64,000 nucleotides of DNA, from NCBI GenBank assembly GCA_964621615.1, contig CAZUMW010000004.1:62001-126000 (forward strand), read 5' to 3'. The position numbers and the translations under genes are program-made. This DNA comes from CAZUMW01 sp964621615 (GTDB taxonomy: Bacteria; Desulfobacterota; WTBG01; CAIYCZ01; CAIRTM01). Positions 9,103-18,284 of the stretch are shown in pieces. Under the pieces are notes generated by a model. It made no database searches. It worked only from the letters and a program-made list of their open reading frames with translations, and was not told where the DNA came from. Position 1 is the first letter of the stretch; each line of letters starts with the position of its first letter.

Positions 9103-10098
9103 TCAGCCAAAACAAATATAGAATAAAAGTTTCAGGTGTGCATACAGGGCCTGCTGTGTACGCATCCATGATTCATCTATTAGCTTTTCGGGTAAAATCA
9201 GGTTCATTTTATCGGCGATTTTACGGTTCACATTAAGATGCACCGGAAAGGACACTTTTTTAACCCCTGAGCACTGATCGGGATTTTCCATACACAGCAC
9301 CGTATACCGCCATGTTTCTTTGCCGAGCATCGCAACATCATAATCCAGCGAAAAAAGGGCTCCCCGTTGGACATACTTCTCAGACAGCCCGATAACAGGC
9401 ACGCTCCGCCGAAATGAGCAGGTAAACAGATGCTCGAGAGACTGCATGCTCAAAACGGTGCGATCAAAAAACAGCATATAGACATCAGCCCTGCTCATAA
9501 CGTCATCGATTGCGGGGATTACCTCTTTTGGTGACGATACCGGCACAGCGACAAAATCATAGCCATAGCGGTTCGCGCTGTTTCGTGCTTCCTGAACCTG
9601 CACGTGTGTTTCATCAGGATCATAAACCGTCCCGATTGTGGTTATCCCATTCTTTATATGCTTCAGCACCTTGAGCTTTTCCTCAACTGAGACGCTCATG
9701 CTGATGCCGAGACAGCCGCTATCATCCGAGGCGGATTCGGCATATGGATTTAATACCATCGAATAGACAACCGGCAATTGGCTGAAATAGTACCTGGTGA
9801 AATGAAGCGCCGCAGAACCGACAGCGATAATTATATCCGGATTGTACAGGTGGATATTTTGTCGTGCAGTTCGTTCACTGTCGCTCTTATCAGGGCTGAG
9901 ATAAAAAACATCGCAGCGGTCACGGCTTTCGGATGATTCGCGGTATGCCTTCATGTATCCTTCGACAAACTGCTCATATGGAATAATCCGGCTTCGCGCA
10001 ACCACCGCTATGCGTCCGGCATAAGAAGATGAGGGGAGAAAAATCACTGTAAGCGCTATAATGACAGCAATATGTGCGTGCATGAAAATACTTTTCAT
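9103..10098 (-). CDS. ABC_sub_bind-type (PF04392-like) periplasmic binding protein
   Basis: 331 residues. A signal peptide (about 1-27, ending SSYAG) is followed by the two-lobed periplasmic-binding fold of the PF04392 kind: NPDIIIAVGSAAL near residue 88, PVVYSMVLNPYA near 110, a second-lobe start GITTIGTVYDPDE, then SRADVYMLFFD and the C-terminal VNRKIADKMNLILPEKL element typical of the family. A GAGGGGGTG ribosome-binding site precedes the ATG. No ABC permease or ATPase is nearby; instead the gene heads a set with two TonB receptors and a hybrid kinase. It may therefore act as a periplasmic ligand-sensing partner for the kinase, or hand ligand to a transporter encoded elsewhere. The ligand is unknown. 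Confidence 0.82.
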   Translation of the reverse strand: MKSIFMHAHIAVIIALTVIFLPSSSYAGRIAVVARSRIIPYEQFVEGYMKAYRESSESRDRCDVFYLSPDKSDSERTARQNIHLYNPDIIIAVGSAALHFTRYYFSQLPVVYSMVLNPYAESASDDSGCLGISMSVSVEEKLKVLKHIKNGITTIGTVYDPDETHVQVQEARNSANRYGYDFVAVPVSSPKEVIPAIDDVMSRADVYMLFFDRTVLSMQSLEHLFTCSFRRSVPVIGLSEKYVQRGALFSLDYDVAMLGKETWRYTVLCMENPDQCSGVKKVSFPVHLNVNRKIADKMNLILPEKLIDESWMRTQQALYAHLKLLFYICFG

Positions 10099-10321
10099 AA
10101 CACCCCCTCATAATGTATAACAGGTAGGGCAGGAGCAGGAGGATAAAAAAGAAAATTAAAAACCATCAAATATACATAAATTACTTTTATAAAATTTTGC
10201 TACCAATAGAATGTTATTTGATGCAAAAAACTATAATAGAGTTAATATATGGTAATCATAACTAATCAATTTTTCATATATTTTTCTTATCGGAATCCAT
10301 TACCAAAAATTAATGTAAAAA

Positions 10322-11869
10322 ATGTATATGCTCCACAGATCATCATCACTCTGCGTAATGCTGTCCAGTGTCTCAGCCCTGCTGTGCACAGCAAGCTTTC
10401 CGCGCTGTGACCTCTGGCCTCTAGCCTGGATCGCTCTTGTGCCGCTATTGTATTGCCTGTCCGGCTGCACGTTGAAAAAAGCATTTTTTTTCGGCTGGCT
10501 GTTCGGTGCGGTTCACGGCATCAGCATAGCATACTGGGTGTTCTATGCCATGTTTGTGCACAGCAACGCCGGTTTTGCTGTCAGCCTTGCGTTCCTGGTT
10601 ATAGTGGTCGGGGCGGGCATCGGTCTGTACTACGCGCTGTTCGGGTTGGCTGCACACCGCATTTTCTCGCTGAAAATGCACCCCCTTATCAAATCCCTGA
10701 GCTGTGCCGCAATATGGGTCAGCATCGAATACTGCAGAGCTCATCTTTTCACGGGCGTACCCTGGTCCCTGTTCGGCTATACGCAATATAAATGGGTTTC
10801 GGTTATACAGCTGGCTGACATTACCGGCGTATACGGCCTTTCTTTCCTGCTTGTATTTGTCAACGCCTGCATTGCGACCATTTTTATATGTCGCGAAAAC
10901 AGAACAAAAGCTGCAGCTGTTAACCTTGTGCCCGCCACACTAACCATCGCAGCTGTATTCATTTACGGCACCGCACGTATTGACACCTATTCGTATCGCC
11001 CTCCACAATCCTCTCTCCCCAAAACAATCGCCGCCGTACAGTCAAGCATCCCTCAGGATAAAAAATGGAAAAAAGAGAACAGGCAGACCATACTGGAAAC
11101 ATACCTGTCTCTTACCCGCAAGGCGCTTGATAACGGCGCCCGGCTTATTATCTGGCCCGAAACTGCTCTGTCAGGATATCTTCAGGAAGATATCCCTTAC
11201 GCCCTGCTGCAATCGCTGCAGTCCTACAACGCCGCCGCTTTGATCGGCGGCGCACGGTATGCCGGAAAACCCGGCAGCTATACATTTTATAATACCGCAT
11301 TTTATATAACCCCGGAGGGGATAACGCAGATGTACGACAAAATACATCTGTTCCCGTTCGGTGAATATTTTCCGCTCGGTTTTATGGATATTCTTCAGCT
11401 GCGCTACGGTAACCGGCGGCAATACACACCGGGGGACCGCTATACTGTTTTTGAATCTCCGGCCGGCTCCTTCGCAACGGTGATCTGCTTTGAAATCCTG
11501 TTTTCCGACCTGATGAGACGGTTTATAGACAGGGATACCGATTTTATTGTCAACATCTCAAACGATGCCTGGTTCGGACAGACAAGCGCTCACTATCAGC
11601 ATTTTGCCATGTCTGTTCTTCGGGCAGTCGAGTTCAGGCGCCCGCTTATCAGAGCTGCAAACACAGGTATTTCTGCAATAGTATCCGCATCCGGCACCGT
11701 AATTAAAATTCTGCCTCCGTTTGCTGAAGGCTGTATTCTGCACCAGCCCCGCACGTATACCACACAGACGTTTTACTGCAGGCGCGGTGATCTTTTTGCC
11801 GGTATGTGCTTTCTGGGCTGGGGCATTCTGCTTGTGAAAAGAAAAAAATATTCACAAAAAAGTGCTTGA
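10322..11869 (+). CDS. lnt: Apolipoprotein N-acyltransferase
   Basis: 515 residues, normal for the family. About six N-terminal membrane segments (to about residue 220) precede a periplasmic nitrilase-type domain. The catalytic triad is visible: Glu280 in IIWPETALSG, Lys340 in YDKIHLFPFGEY and Cys389 in VICFEILFSD. Lnt transfers an acyl chain to the N-terminal cysteine of diacylated lipoproteins, the last maturation step before export to the outer membrane. That fits the several lipoproteins in this window and supports a Gram-negative envelope. The region upstream (10099-10321) is very AT-rich and separates it from the divergent binding-protein operon. The AMMECR1 gene follows after 55 bp. 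Confidence 0.93.
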   Translation: MYMLHRSSSLCVMLSSVSALLCTASFPRCDLWPLAWIALVPLLYCLSGCTLKKAFFFGWLFGAVHGISIAYWVFYAMFVHSNAGFAVSLAFLVIVVGAGIGLYYALFGLAAHRIFSLKMHPLIKSLSCAAIWVSIEYCRAHLFTGVPWSLFGYTQYKWVSVIQLADITGVYGLSFLLVFVNACIATIFICRENRTKAAAVNLVPATLTIAAVFIYGTARIDTYSYRPPQSSLPKTIAAVQSSIPQDKKWKKENRQTILETYLSLTRKALDNGARLIIWPETALSGYLQEDIPYALLQSLQSYNAAALIGGARYAGKPGSYTFYNTAFYITPEGITQMYDKIHLFPFGEYFPLGFMDILQLRYGNRRQYTPGDRYTVFESPAGSFATVICFEILFSDLMRRFIDRDTDFIVNISNDAWFGQTSAHYQHFAMSVLRAVEFRRPLIRAANTGISAIVSASGTVIKILPPFAEGCILHQPRTYTTQTFYCRRGDLFAGMCFLGWGILLVKRKKYSQKSA

Positions 11870-11924
11870 CGGTTACTGAAGAATTGGTTTTCATTAAAAG
11901 CAAAACATCTTCAGGGAGTTATGT

Positions 11925-12488
11925 ATGGACAGCACGCACACCGGCGTCGACCTTGGCCTTACCGGTGATGAAAAAAAACAGCTTCACCGCATCGCACGAG
12001 CCACCATTGAAGCAAAGGCAAAAGGAGAGCCACTGCCTGAGTTTAACCCCGGCACAGAAATGCTCAAAGAAAACCGTGGCGCTTTTGTCTCCCTGCACCG
12101 GCAGGGGCAGCTTCGCGGGTGCATAGGCTACATTCAGGCTGTCAAGCCGTTATGCCAGACGATTCAGGACATGGCCCTGTCCGCAGCTTTTCAGGATCCC
12201 CGCTTTCCGCCGCTCACTGAAAAAGAGCTCGAGGACCTTGATATCGAGATATCGGTACTGACCCCTATGCAGGAAATAAGCGGCACACAGGACATTCAGA
12301 TAGGGAAGCACGGCCTTATGGTTGTTCGTGAGCCCTTTTCCGGACTGCTTCTGCCGCAGGTCGCAACCCAGTTCGGCTGGGACCGGGAAACATTTATCAC
12401 CCAGACCTGCATTAAGGCGGGACTCCCCCCGGATGCGTGGAAGGATCAATCGACAAGAATCTACGCCTTTGCAGCAGATGTTTTTTAA
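11925..12488 (+). CDS. amrA: AMMECR1-domain protein (AmmeMemoRadiSam system protein A-like)
   Basis: 187 residues, the usual size for prokaryotic AMMECR1 proteins; AGGGAG precedes the ATG. The family signature is clear: GAFVSLHRQGQLRGCIGY (residues about 50-67), then LSAAFQDPRFPPLTEKEL and IEISVLTPM. The fold is known from structures, but the molecular function is unsettled. In many bacteria and archaea the gene sits with a MEMO homologue and a radical-SAM protein; neither is visible here, so this is a stand-alone copy. It follows lnt and precedes a peptide ABC binding protein in the same direction, with no functional link evident. The symbol is given by family only. Confidence 0.85.
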   Translation: MDSTHTGVDLGLTGDEKKQLHRIARATIEAKAKGEPLPEFNPGTEMLKENRGAFVSLHRQGQLRGCIGYIQAVKPLCQTIQDMALSAAFQDPRFPPLTEKELEDLDIEISVLTPMQEISGTQDIQIGKHGLMVVREPFSGLLLPQVATQFGWDRETFITQTCIKAGLPPDAWKDQSTRIYAFAADVF

Positions 12489-12557
12489 ACCGCCCCCCGG
12501 CCTTGCTGCAGGCTGTATCGTAGATCAACGGGCTATCATCTTCCTGTACCAGCTGAT

Positions 12558-14177
12558 ATGAATGTATCCCTACGTTTATTGCTAGTGTGCGCCGCCGCAT
12601 TTTTCGGCATGTCCTGCGCAGCTTTTGCTTCCGCGAAGCACGGCGAACCCCCAACAGGGGGAATGCTCGTCGAGGGATCGATCGGTGAGCCAAGCGTGCT
12701 TGTGCCCATGCTTGCCTCAGACAGCGCCTCGCATGAAGCAGCCTCGCTTCTGTTCCGTGGCCTGGTAAGATATGATACCGACCTCACCCTTATCGGTGAT
12801 CTTGCCCGCTCCTGGGACATTACCAACGAAGGACGAACCATAACGTTTCATCTCAAACAGAACGTTGTGTGGGAAGACGGAACCCCGTTTACTGCAGAAG
12901 ATGTCTACTTCGGATTCAAAACAATAACCGACAAAAACACCCCCACCGCATATGCCGGTGACTACCTGCAGGTCAGCAAAGCCGAGGTGCCGGACGCGCA
13001 CACCTTCAGGGTAACATACGACAAGCCGTTTGCCCCGGCGCTGGCAACCTGGGGCAATATGGTGGTCCTGCCCCGTCACATCCTTGAGGGAACCGATATC
13101 ACAAAAAGCAGCTTTCTGCGAAACCCGATAGGGCTCGGGCCCTTCAGGTTAAAAAAATGGGTCGCGGGGGAGCGCCTTATTTTTGAAGCCAGCCCCAGCT
13201 ATTATAAGGGGGGCCCCTTTCTTGATAATTACCTGTTCCGATTTATTCCCGACACCGCCACTCAGTTTCTTGAGCTGCAGGCCGGCTCGCTCGATATAAT
13301 GAGCCTCACCCCAATGCAGTATACGCGACAAACAGAAACGGCGTTCTTTAAAAAAAATTTTACAAAATTTAAATATCCCGCCTTCAGCTATACCTATCTT
13401 GCATTTAATTTCCGTCACCCCTGGTTCCGCGACAAGCGGGTCCGGCAGGCGGTGTCATATGCCATCGACAAACAGGAAATAGTGAACGGCGTGCTGCTGG
13501 GGCTCGGCCGTGAGGCCACCGGCCCGTATGTGCCCGACACCTGGCCATATAACCCGGATGTTAAACGCTACCCTCACGATCCTGCAAAAGCCCGCCGGCT
13601 GCTTAACGATGCCGGCTGGTCAGACAGCGACGGCGACGGCGTGCTGGATAAAAACGGGCACGCGTTTGCCTTCACCATTTTAACAAATCTCGGAAACCCG
13701 CTTCGCAGGAAGGCGGCAACGATCATACAGTGGCGCCTTGAAAAAATAGGCATAAAGGTCGATATCCGCGTCATAGAGTGGGCCACATTCATCAACGAAT
13801 TCGTTGATAAGCGACGCTTCCAGGCAATCATACTGGGCTGGAGCATCGGACTTGACCCGGATCAGTACGACATCTGGCACAGCAGCAAAACCGGGGAAAA
13901 AGAGCTCAACTTCATTTCCTATAAAAATGCCGAGGCTGACGAGCTTCTGGAGAAAGCGCGAAGGATATATGACCGGTCAAAGCGCAGGAGGCTGTATTGC
14001 AAATTTCAGGAAATACTTGCCGAGGAGCAGCCGTACGTCTTCCTGTATGTACCCTATGCGCTTCCGATCGTCAGCAGCCGGTTCAAAAACGTTGAGGCAA
14101 CCCCGATCGGCATTATGTACAATATCGACAGATGGTATGTTCCAAAACAGCTGCAAAAACATAAGCGCATCCCCTGA
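12558..14177 (+). CDS. Peptide/nickel-type ABC transporter substrate-binding protein (DppA/OppA family)
   Basis: 539 residues. A signal peptide (about 1-26, ending AFASA) precedes a family-5 solute-binding domain: LLFRGLVRYD near residue 55, the WEDGTPFTAEDVYFGF motif near 108, RVRQAVSYAIDKQEI near 293, and a C-terminal PYVFLYVPYALP. It should capture a peptide or similar solute in the periplasm and deliver it to the permeases encoded 37 bp downstream. AMFS-type lipobox cysteine is absent at the cleavage site, although Cys20 lies close; a soluble periplasmic form is more likely. Substrate class cannot be fixed from sequence. The gene is first of three in the transporter operon. Confidence 0.88.
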   Translation: MNVSLRLLLVCAAAFFGMSCAAFASAKHGEPPTGGMLVEGSIGEPSVLVPMLASDSASHEAASLLFRGLVRYDTDLTLIGDLARSWDITNEGRTITFHLKQNVVWEDGTPFTAEDVYFGFKTITDKNTPTAYAGDYLQVSKAEVPDAHTFRVTYDKPFAPALATWGNMVVLPRHILEGTDITKSSFLRNPIGLGPFRLKKWVAGERLIFEASPSYYKGGPFLDNYLFRFIPDTATQFLELQAGSLDIMSLTPMQYTRQTETAFFKKNFTKFKYPAFSYTYLAFNFRHPWFRDKRVRQAVSYAIDKQEIVNGVLLGLGREATGPYVPDTWPYNPDVKRYPHDPAKARRLLNDAGWSDSDGDGVLDKNGHAFAFTILTNLGNPLRRKAATIIQWRLEKIGIKVDIRVIEWATFINEFVDKRRFQAIILGWSIGLDPDQYDIWHSSKTGEKELNFISYKNAEADELLEKARRIYDRSKRRRLYCKFQEILAEEQPYVFLYVPYALPIVSSRFKNVEATPIGIMYNIDRWYVPKQLQKHKRIP

Positions 14178-14214
14178 GGATGCATAAACACCTGTTCCGG
14201 AACAAAAAAATTCT

Positions 14215-15213
14215 ATGGCACCCTATATACTGAAGCGGCTTCTGGGCATGATTCCGGTCATACTGGGGGTTATGACCATCTCCTTTTTTATGATTCAGCT
14301 TGCCCCGGGAAAGCCCACCGATATCTTAACCGAGCTCAACCCCAAAATGACCCCCGAGGCCAGAAAGCGCCTCGAGCAGTACTATGGGCTGGACAAGCCA
14401 TTGCACGTGCAATATATCTCGTGGCTCAAAAGAGTCGCGCGGCTCGATTTCGGAAACTCTTTTGCCATGGACGGAAGGCCGGTCATGGAAAAAATATGGG
14501 ACACCTCGGTGCCGGTGCTTGACCGCCGCCTTGCCATCACCCTTTTAATCAATATCGCATCGCTTGCGCTGATTCTTATGCTTGCGGCTCCGATAGGGAT
14601 ATACTCAGCAACTCATCCCTATTCAGCGTTTGACCGCGCATCCACCGTGTTTGTGTTTGTCGGGTTTGCAACCCCGGCTTTCTGGCTTGCGCTTCTGCTC
14701 ATGATACTGTTCGGGATCAGGCTTGACGTGCTCCCCATTTCAGGGCTGAAATCTATCGGCTACGAAAGCATGGACGCTCTTGGGAAAACCCTCGATATAA
14801 CAAAGCATCTTGTTCTGCCGGTTTTTGTGTCCGCCTTCGGCGGCATCGCCGGCATTTCGCGCTATATGCGATCGAGCATGCTCGAGGCAATTAGAAACGA
14901 TTATATCACAACGGCACGCGCAAAAGGGCTTAGCGAAAAAACGGTTATTTATAGGCACGCCCTTCGCAATGCACTGCTACCGGTTATTACCATTCTGGGG
15001 CTGTCCATACCGGGACTGATAAGCGGATCGGTTATATTTGAGCAGATCTTCGGCATTCAGGGCATGGGGCAGCTTGCCTTCCATGCCGTCATGACACGAG
15101 ATTATCCGGTTGTTATGGGGCTGCTTGTCATTACCTGCATAATGACACTGGCCGGTAACCTGATCGCCGATATCGGCTATGCACTTGCAGATCCGCGCAT
15201 ACGGGTAACGTGA
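14215..15213 (+). CDS. Peptide-type ABC transporter permease, DppB-like
   Basis: 332 residues. The N-terminus (ILKRLLGMIPVILGVMTISF) and the ITELNPKMTPEAR-like stretch with YGLDKPLHVQY are diagnostic of DppB/OppB permeases. Six membrane segments are expected. The ABC-contacting EAA loop reads DYITTARAKGLSEKTVIYRH (about residue 223 onward) and is followed by GSVIFEQIFGIQGMG, the conserved C-terminal signature. It forms the inner-membrane channel with the DppC-like protein encoded 4 bp downstream. Confidence 0.92.
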   Translation: MAPYILKRLLGMIPVILGVMTISFFMIQLAPGKPTDILTELNPKMTPEARKRLEQYYGLDKPLHVQYISWLKRVARLDFGNSFAMDGRPVMEKIWDTSVPVLDRRLAITLLINIASLALILMLAAPIGIYSATHPYSAFDRASTVFVFVGFATPAFWLALLLMILFGIRLDVLPISGLKSIGYESMDALGKTLDITKHLVLPVFVSAFGGIAGISRYMRSSMLEAIRNDYITTARAKGLSEKTVIYRHALRNALLPVITILGLSIPGLISGSVIFEQIFGIQGMGQLAFHAVMTRDYPVVMGLLVITCIMTLAGNLIADIGYALADPRIRVT

Positions 15214-15217
15214 TTCC

Positions 15218-16057
15218 ATGAAACATATTGTCCTGTCAATCTGCAGAAACCCTCTGTCGCTGAGCGGCCTTATCGTGGTTGTATCGCTGTTTTTCGTTGC
15301 TGTCTGTGCGCCGCTCATCGCCCCGTTCAATTACCGTGCCATCAACGTCCGCGCGATTCTCCAGCCCCCGAGCCTCGAACACCCCCTCGGCACCGATGAG
15401 CTCGGCAGGGATGTGCTGAGCAGAATGATATGGGGGGCCCGTATCTCACTGTCAGTGGGGTTTGTGGCAGTCGGCATATCGACTGTAATCGGCGTGCTGC
15501 TCGGATCGGTTGCGGGCTATTACGGCCGCTGGGTTGAGCGCCTGGTGATGCGGTTTGTCGACATGATGCTCTGCTTCCCCTCTCTGCTTTTTATTTTGAC
15601 TGTCATTGCGTTTGTGGGACCCAGCATATGGAATATCATGGTCATCATAGGGCTCACGTCCTGGATGGGGGTGGCTCGCCTTGTCCGTGCGGAATTCCTG
15701 TCAATAAAACAAAGAGAGTTCGTTCTTGCAGCCCGTGCCTCGGGGGCAGGCGATATGCGTATCATATTTCTCCACATACTGCCCAATGCCGTTGCTCCGG
15801 TATTCGTTTCAGCGATACTCGGTGTCGGGGGGGCGGTGCTGGTTGAAGGAGCGCTCAGCTTTCTGGGGCTCGGCGTTCAACCCCCGACGCCGAGCTGGGG
15901 CAACATACTCACCGCCGGGAAAGACAATATGGAAATTGCATGGTGGCTTTCTCTCTATCCCGGCCTTGCAATTCTTATAACGGTACTGGGATATAATCTG
16001 CTTGGGGAAGGGCTTCGGGATGCGCTCGACCCGCGCTTTGAAAGCGGCGGAAAGTGA
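15218..16057 (+). CDS. Peptide-type ABC transporter permease, DppC-like
   Basis: 279 residues. The family hallmarks are HPLGTDELGRDVLSRMIWGA (about residue 49), the EAA loop QREFVLAARASGAGDMRIIF and ALSFLGLGVQPPTPSWG. It pairs with the DppB-like permease. The operon ends here: the next gene is convergent and encodes a regulator, so the DppD/DppF-type ATPases usually encoded next are absent from this locus. Either a remote ATPase serves this transporter or the genes were lost. Confidence 0.92.
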   Translation: MKHIVLSICRNPLSLSGLIVVVSLFFVAVCAPLIAPFNYRAINVRAILQPPSLEHPLGTDELGRDVLSRMIWGARISLSVGFVAVGISTVIGVLLGSVAGYYGRWVERLVMRFVDMMLCFPSLLFILTVIAFVGPSIWNIMVIIGLTSWMGVARLVRAEFLSIKQREFVLAARASGAGDMRIIFLHILPNAVAPVFVSAILGVGGAVLVEGALSFLGLGVQPPTPSWGNILTAGKDNMEIAWWLSLYPGLAILITVLGYNLLGEGLRDALDPRFESGGK

Positions 16058-16094
16058 AAAGGGATTCTGCCGTTAATATCGTATGATTACAGGC

Positions 16095-17018
16095 TCAATC
16101 GGATTCGGCGACCTGCTGCTTAATCATAAGGGTCACCTCATTGCCCTTTTCGTTAAAGGTGACCTCATCAACTGCATACTTGAGAAGAATAAGCCCGCGG
16201 CCGCAGGTTTCGCCTTTCATGGCGTCCTCGCTTTCAAGAAATTCCTTTGCCGACTCCGTATCAAAGCCGGGACCTTCGTCTACAACCGTGACCCGCGTTT
16301 CGTTATTGTAAAACGAATATTTAATAATAATATCTTTATTTGCATAGTGCGGATCACCAAGCCGCTTTGCTTTCAGATCGGACACCGATTCCTTTTCTTT
16401 GCTTTCAGGGTTCTCAAGAAAATAGTTTACCGGCAGCTCGAGATTGCCGTGCTCGATCGCATTTGTTAAAATCTCATTGAACGCCAGGGCGACCGTGCTT
16501 ATTCTCCGCCCCTCCACGAGGCCCATTTCCCCCAGATGCGTTGCCAGAAGAAGAGATACCTTGTCCGGCTCAATTTCCCCGGTCTTAAAAACAAACTCCA
16601 TTCCCCCCTGTTTCAGGTGTGGAATAATAGGCCCGAGCTCCTTTTTGCTCTGGGTCGCATGAAATACGAGCTTCAGGTTTTTCAGCACATCATGAAGGCT
16701 GAACGGCTTTTTTATAAATCCAATGGCGCCGAGCTTCAGCGCCTCCAGCGTATTTTCTCTGGTACGGTAGCCGCTGATCATCATCACCGGCAGGTCAGGA
16801 TATTTTTCCCGGACAACGGACAGGAATTCAAGACCGTTCATTTTCGGCATGACAAAATCGAGCAGCACCATATCGAAGGAATCGCTCTGGCTGATCTTTT
16901 CCAGCGCATCGAGCCCGTTTTCCGCTGTTTCACACACATACCCCTCATCATTCAAAAAATTATAAAGCAAAAGAGTTATATATTTATCATCATCAACAAT
17001 CAGTATTTTCTCTTTCAT
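16095..17018 (-). CDS. Receiver domain fused to RsbW-like HATPase_c_2 domain
   Basis: A longer frame reaches 17036 (TTG), but the ATG at 17016-17018 has GGAG nine bases upstream, so 307 residues is preferred. Residues 1-120 are a receiver domain (ILIVDDDKY, phosphoacceptor Asp54 in LLDFVMPKM, Lys in IKKPFS). After a linker comes a GHKL ATPase of the anti-sigma type: ALAFNEILTNAIEHGN (N-box), VVDEGPGFD (G1) and GRGLILLKYAVD (G2). Such fusions resemble phospho-controlled serine/threonine-kinase regulators that act in partner-switching pathways with STAS antagonists. The C-terminal domain lacks the HisKA dimerisation helix, so it is not a classical sensor kinase. It is convergent with the ABC operon and divergent from plsX; no STAS or sigma gene is adjacent. 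Confidence 0.82.
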   Translation of the reverse strand: MKEKILIVDDDKYITLLLYNFLNDEGYVCETAENGLDALEKISQSDSFDMVLLDFVMPKMNGLEFLSVVREKYPDLPVMMISGYRTRENTLEALKLGAIGFIKKPFSLHDVLKNLKLVFHATQSKKELGPIIPHLKQGGMEFVFKTGEIEPDKVSLLLATHLGEMGLVEGRRISTVALAFNEILTNAIEHGNLELPVNYFLENPESKEKESVSDLKAKRLGDPHYANKDIIIKYSFYNNETRVTVVDEGPGFDTESAKEFLESEDAMKGETCGRGLILLKYAVDEVTFNEKGNEVTLMIKQQVAESD

Positions 17019-17155
17019 GGGCACCGGCTCCATCAAAATGGTTGACAGTAACGGGTAAAACTTATATAGATTGAATGAATAGCCCCGGGTAACGGGTTAA
17101 CTTTTATTTTGTATACCATACTATTTTATAATTTGAAAATCCAATTTTTTATGTA

Positions 17156-18232
17156 ATGAAAGCAAAAACAAAAATAGTTGTTGATGCAATGGGCGGTGAT
17201 TATGCCCCCCAGGCGGTTGTAGATGGAGCGGTTCTTGCCTGCAGCGAGCTTCCGGTGAGCGTAACGCTAGTCGGCAATGCGCCCGTCATAGAGAGCCTGC
17301 TGAAAAATCAGCATTCATCCGGCAGTCAGATTGCCGTACAGCATGCCTCTCAAGTGGTTGAAATGGGCGACAACCCGCTTGATGTCGTCAGGAAAAAGAA
17401 AGACTCCTCCATCCGGATAGGAATGGATCTCGTTCGCGACCAGCAAGCTGCCGCATTCCTCAGCGCCGGCAACTCCGGGGCTGTTGTCTCCGGCGCCCTG
17501 TTCATTCTAAAACGGCTCAAAGGCATCGAGCGACCTGCAATCGCCACATTTCTGCCGACGCTAACCGGCAGCATCATGGTGGCGGATGTCGGGGCAAACA
17601 GCTCCTCAAAGCCGCACCATCTGGTGCAGATCGCGATTATGAGCTCGGTGTACTGCCAGCATTACCAGCAGGTGAAACACCCCCGCATCGGTATTCTCAG
17701 TAACGGAGAAGAGGAAACAAAAGGCACCGAAACAATTAAGCAGGCCGACAGCCTCCTCAAACAGAGCAGCCTTAATTATATCGGCTATATTGAAGGCAAA
17801 GATATTTTCCACGGAAATGCAGACATTGCGGTATGCGACGGGTTCACCGGCAACATACTGCTCAAATCAGCCGAAGCGGTTGCCGAAAGCGTCGGGACAG
17901 CCCTTAAGGAGGAGCTTCAGAAAACCTGGCTTACTAAAATAGGCTATCTTCTGTCACGAAGGGCATTCAAACAGCTGAAAAAAAGATTTGACTATGCCGA
18001 ATACGGCGGCGCTCCGCTTCTCGGTGTCAACGCGCCGGTTATCATAGCTCACGGTCGCTCTAATGCCTATGCAATAAAAAATGCAATCCGGGCGGCCCAC
18101 TATTTCACCGAAAGCAACGTTATTCATCACACCTTAAATGATATTGAAACGCATAAAGATATACAAAGGCTCGGCAAAAAGCCTTCCTTTATTAATAAAA
18201 TGCTTCATTTAAACAAGCCGGACGAGGAATAA
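17156..18232 (+). CDS. plsX: Phosphate acyltransferase PlsX
   Basis: 358 residues, slightly above the usual 330-350. The N-terminus VVDAMGGDYAPQAVVDGA is the family signature; further conserved pieces are SAGNSGAV (about residue 104), VGANS, GNEGEEETKGTE-like text at about 185, and GFTGNILLKSAEAVAES. PlsX converts acyl-ACP to acyl-phosphate, the donor for PlsY in phospholipid synthesis, at the cytoplasmic membrane face. In most bacteria plsX is followed by fabH; here it is followed by a convergent glgA, so the fatty-acid operon context is missing. The C-terminal tail of about 25 residues is extra and basic. Confidence 0.93.
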   Translation: MKAKTKIVVDAMGGDYAPQAVVDGAVLACSELPVSVTLVGNAPVIESLLKNQHSSGSQIAVQHASQVVEMGDNPLDVVRKKKDSSIRIGMDLVRDQQAAAFLSAGNSGAVVSGALFILKRLKGIERPAIATFLPTLTGSIMVADVGANSSSKPHHLVQIAIMSSVYCQHYQQVKHPRIGILSNGEEETKGTETIKQADSLLKQSSLNYIGYIEGKDIFHGNADIAVCDGFTGNILLKSAEAVAESVGTALKEELQKTWLTKIGYLLSRRAFKQLKKRFDYAEYGGAPLLGVNAPVIIAHGRSNAYAIKNAIRAAHYFTESNVIHHTLNDIETHKDIQRLGKKPSFINKMLHLNKPDEE

Positions 18233-18284
18233 TCCCCCGGGTTCCCACCTGCTGACATTCGTATAACATCGTCCTGTTCGGTGG

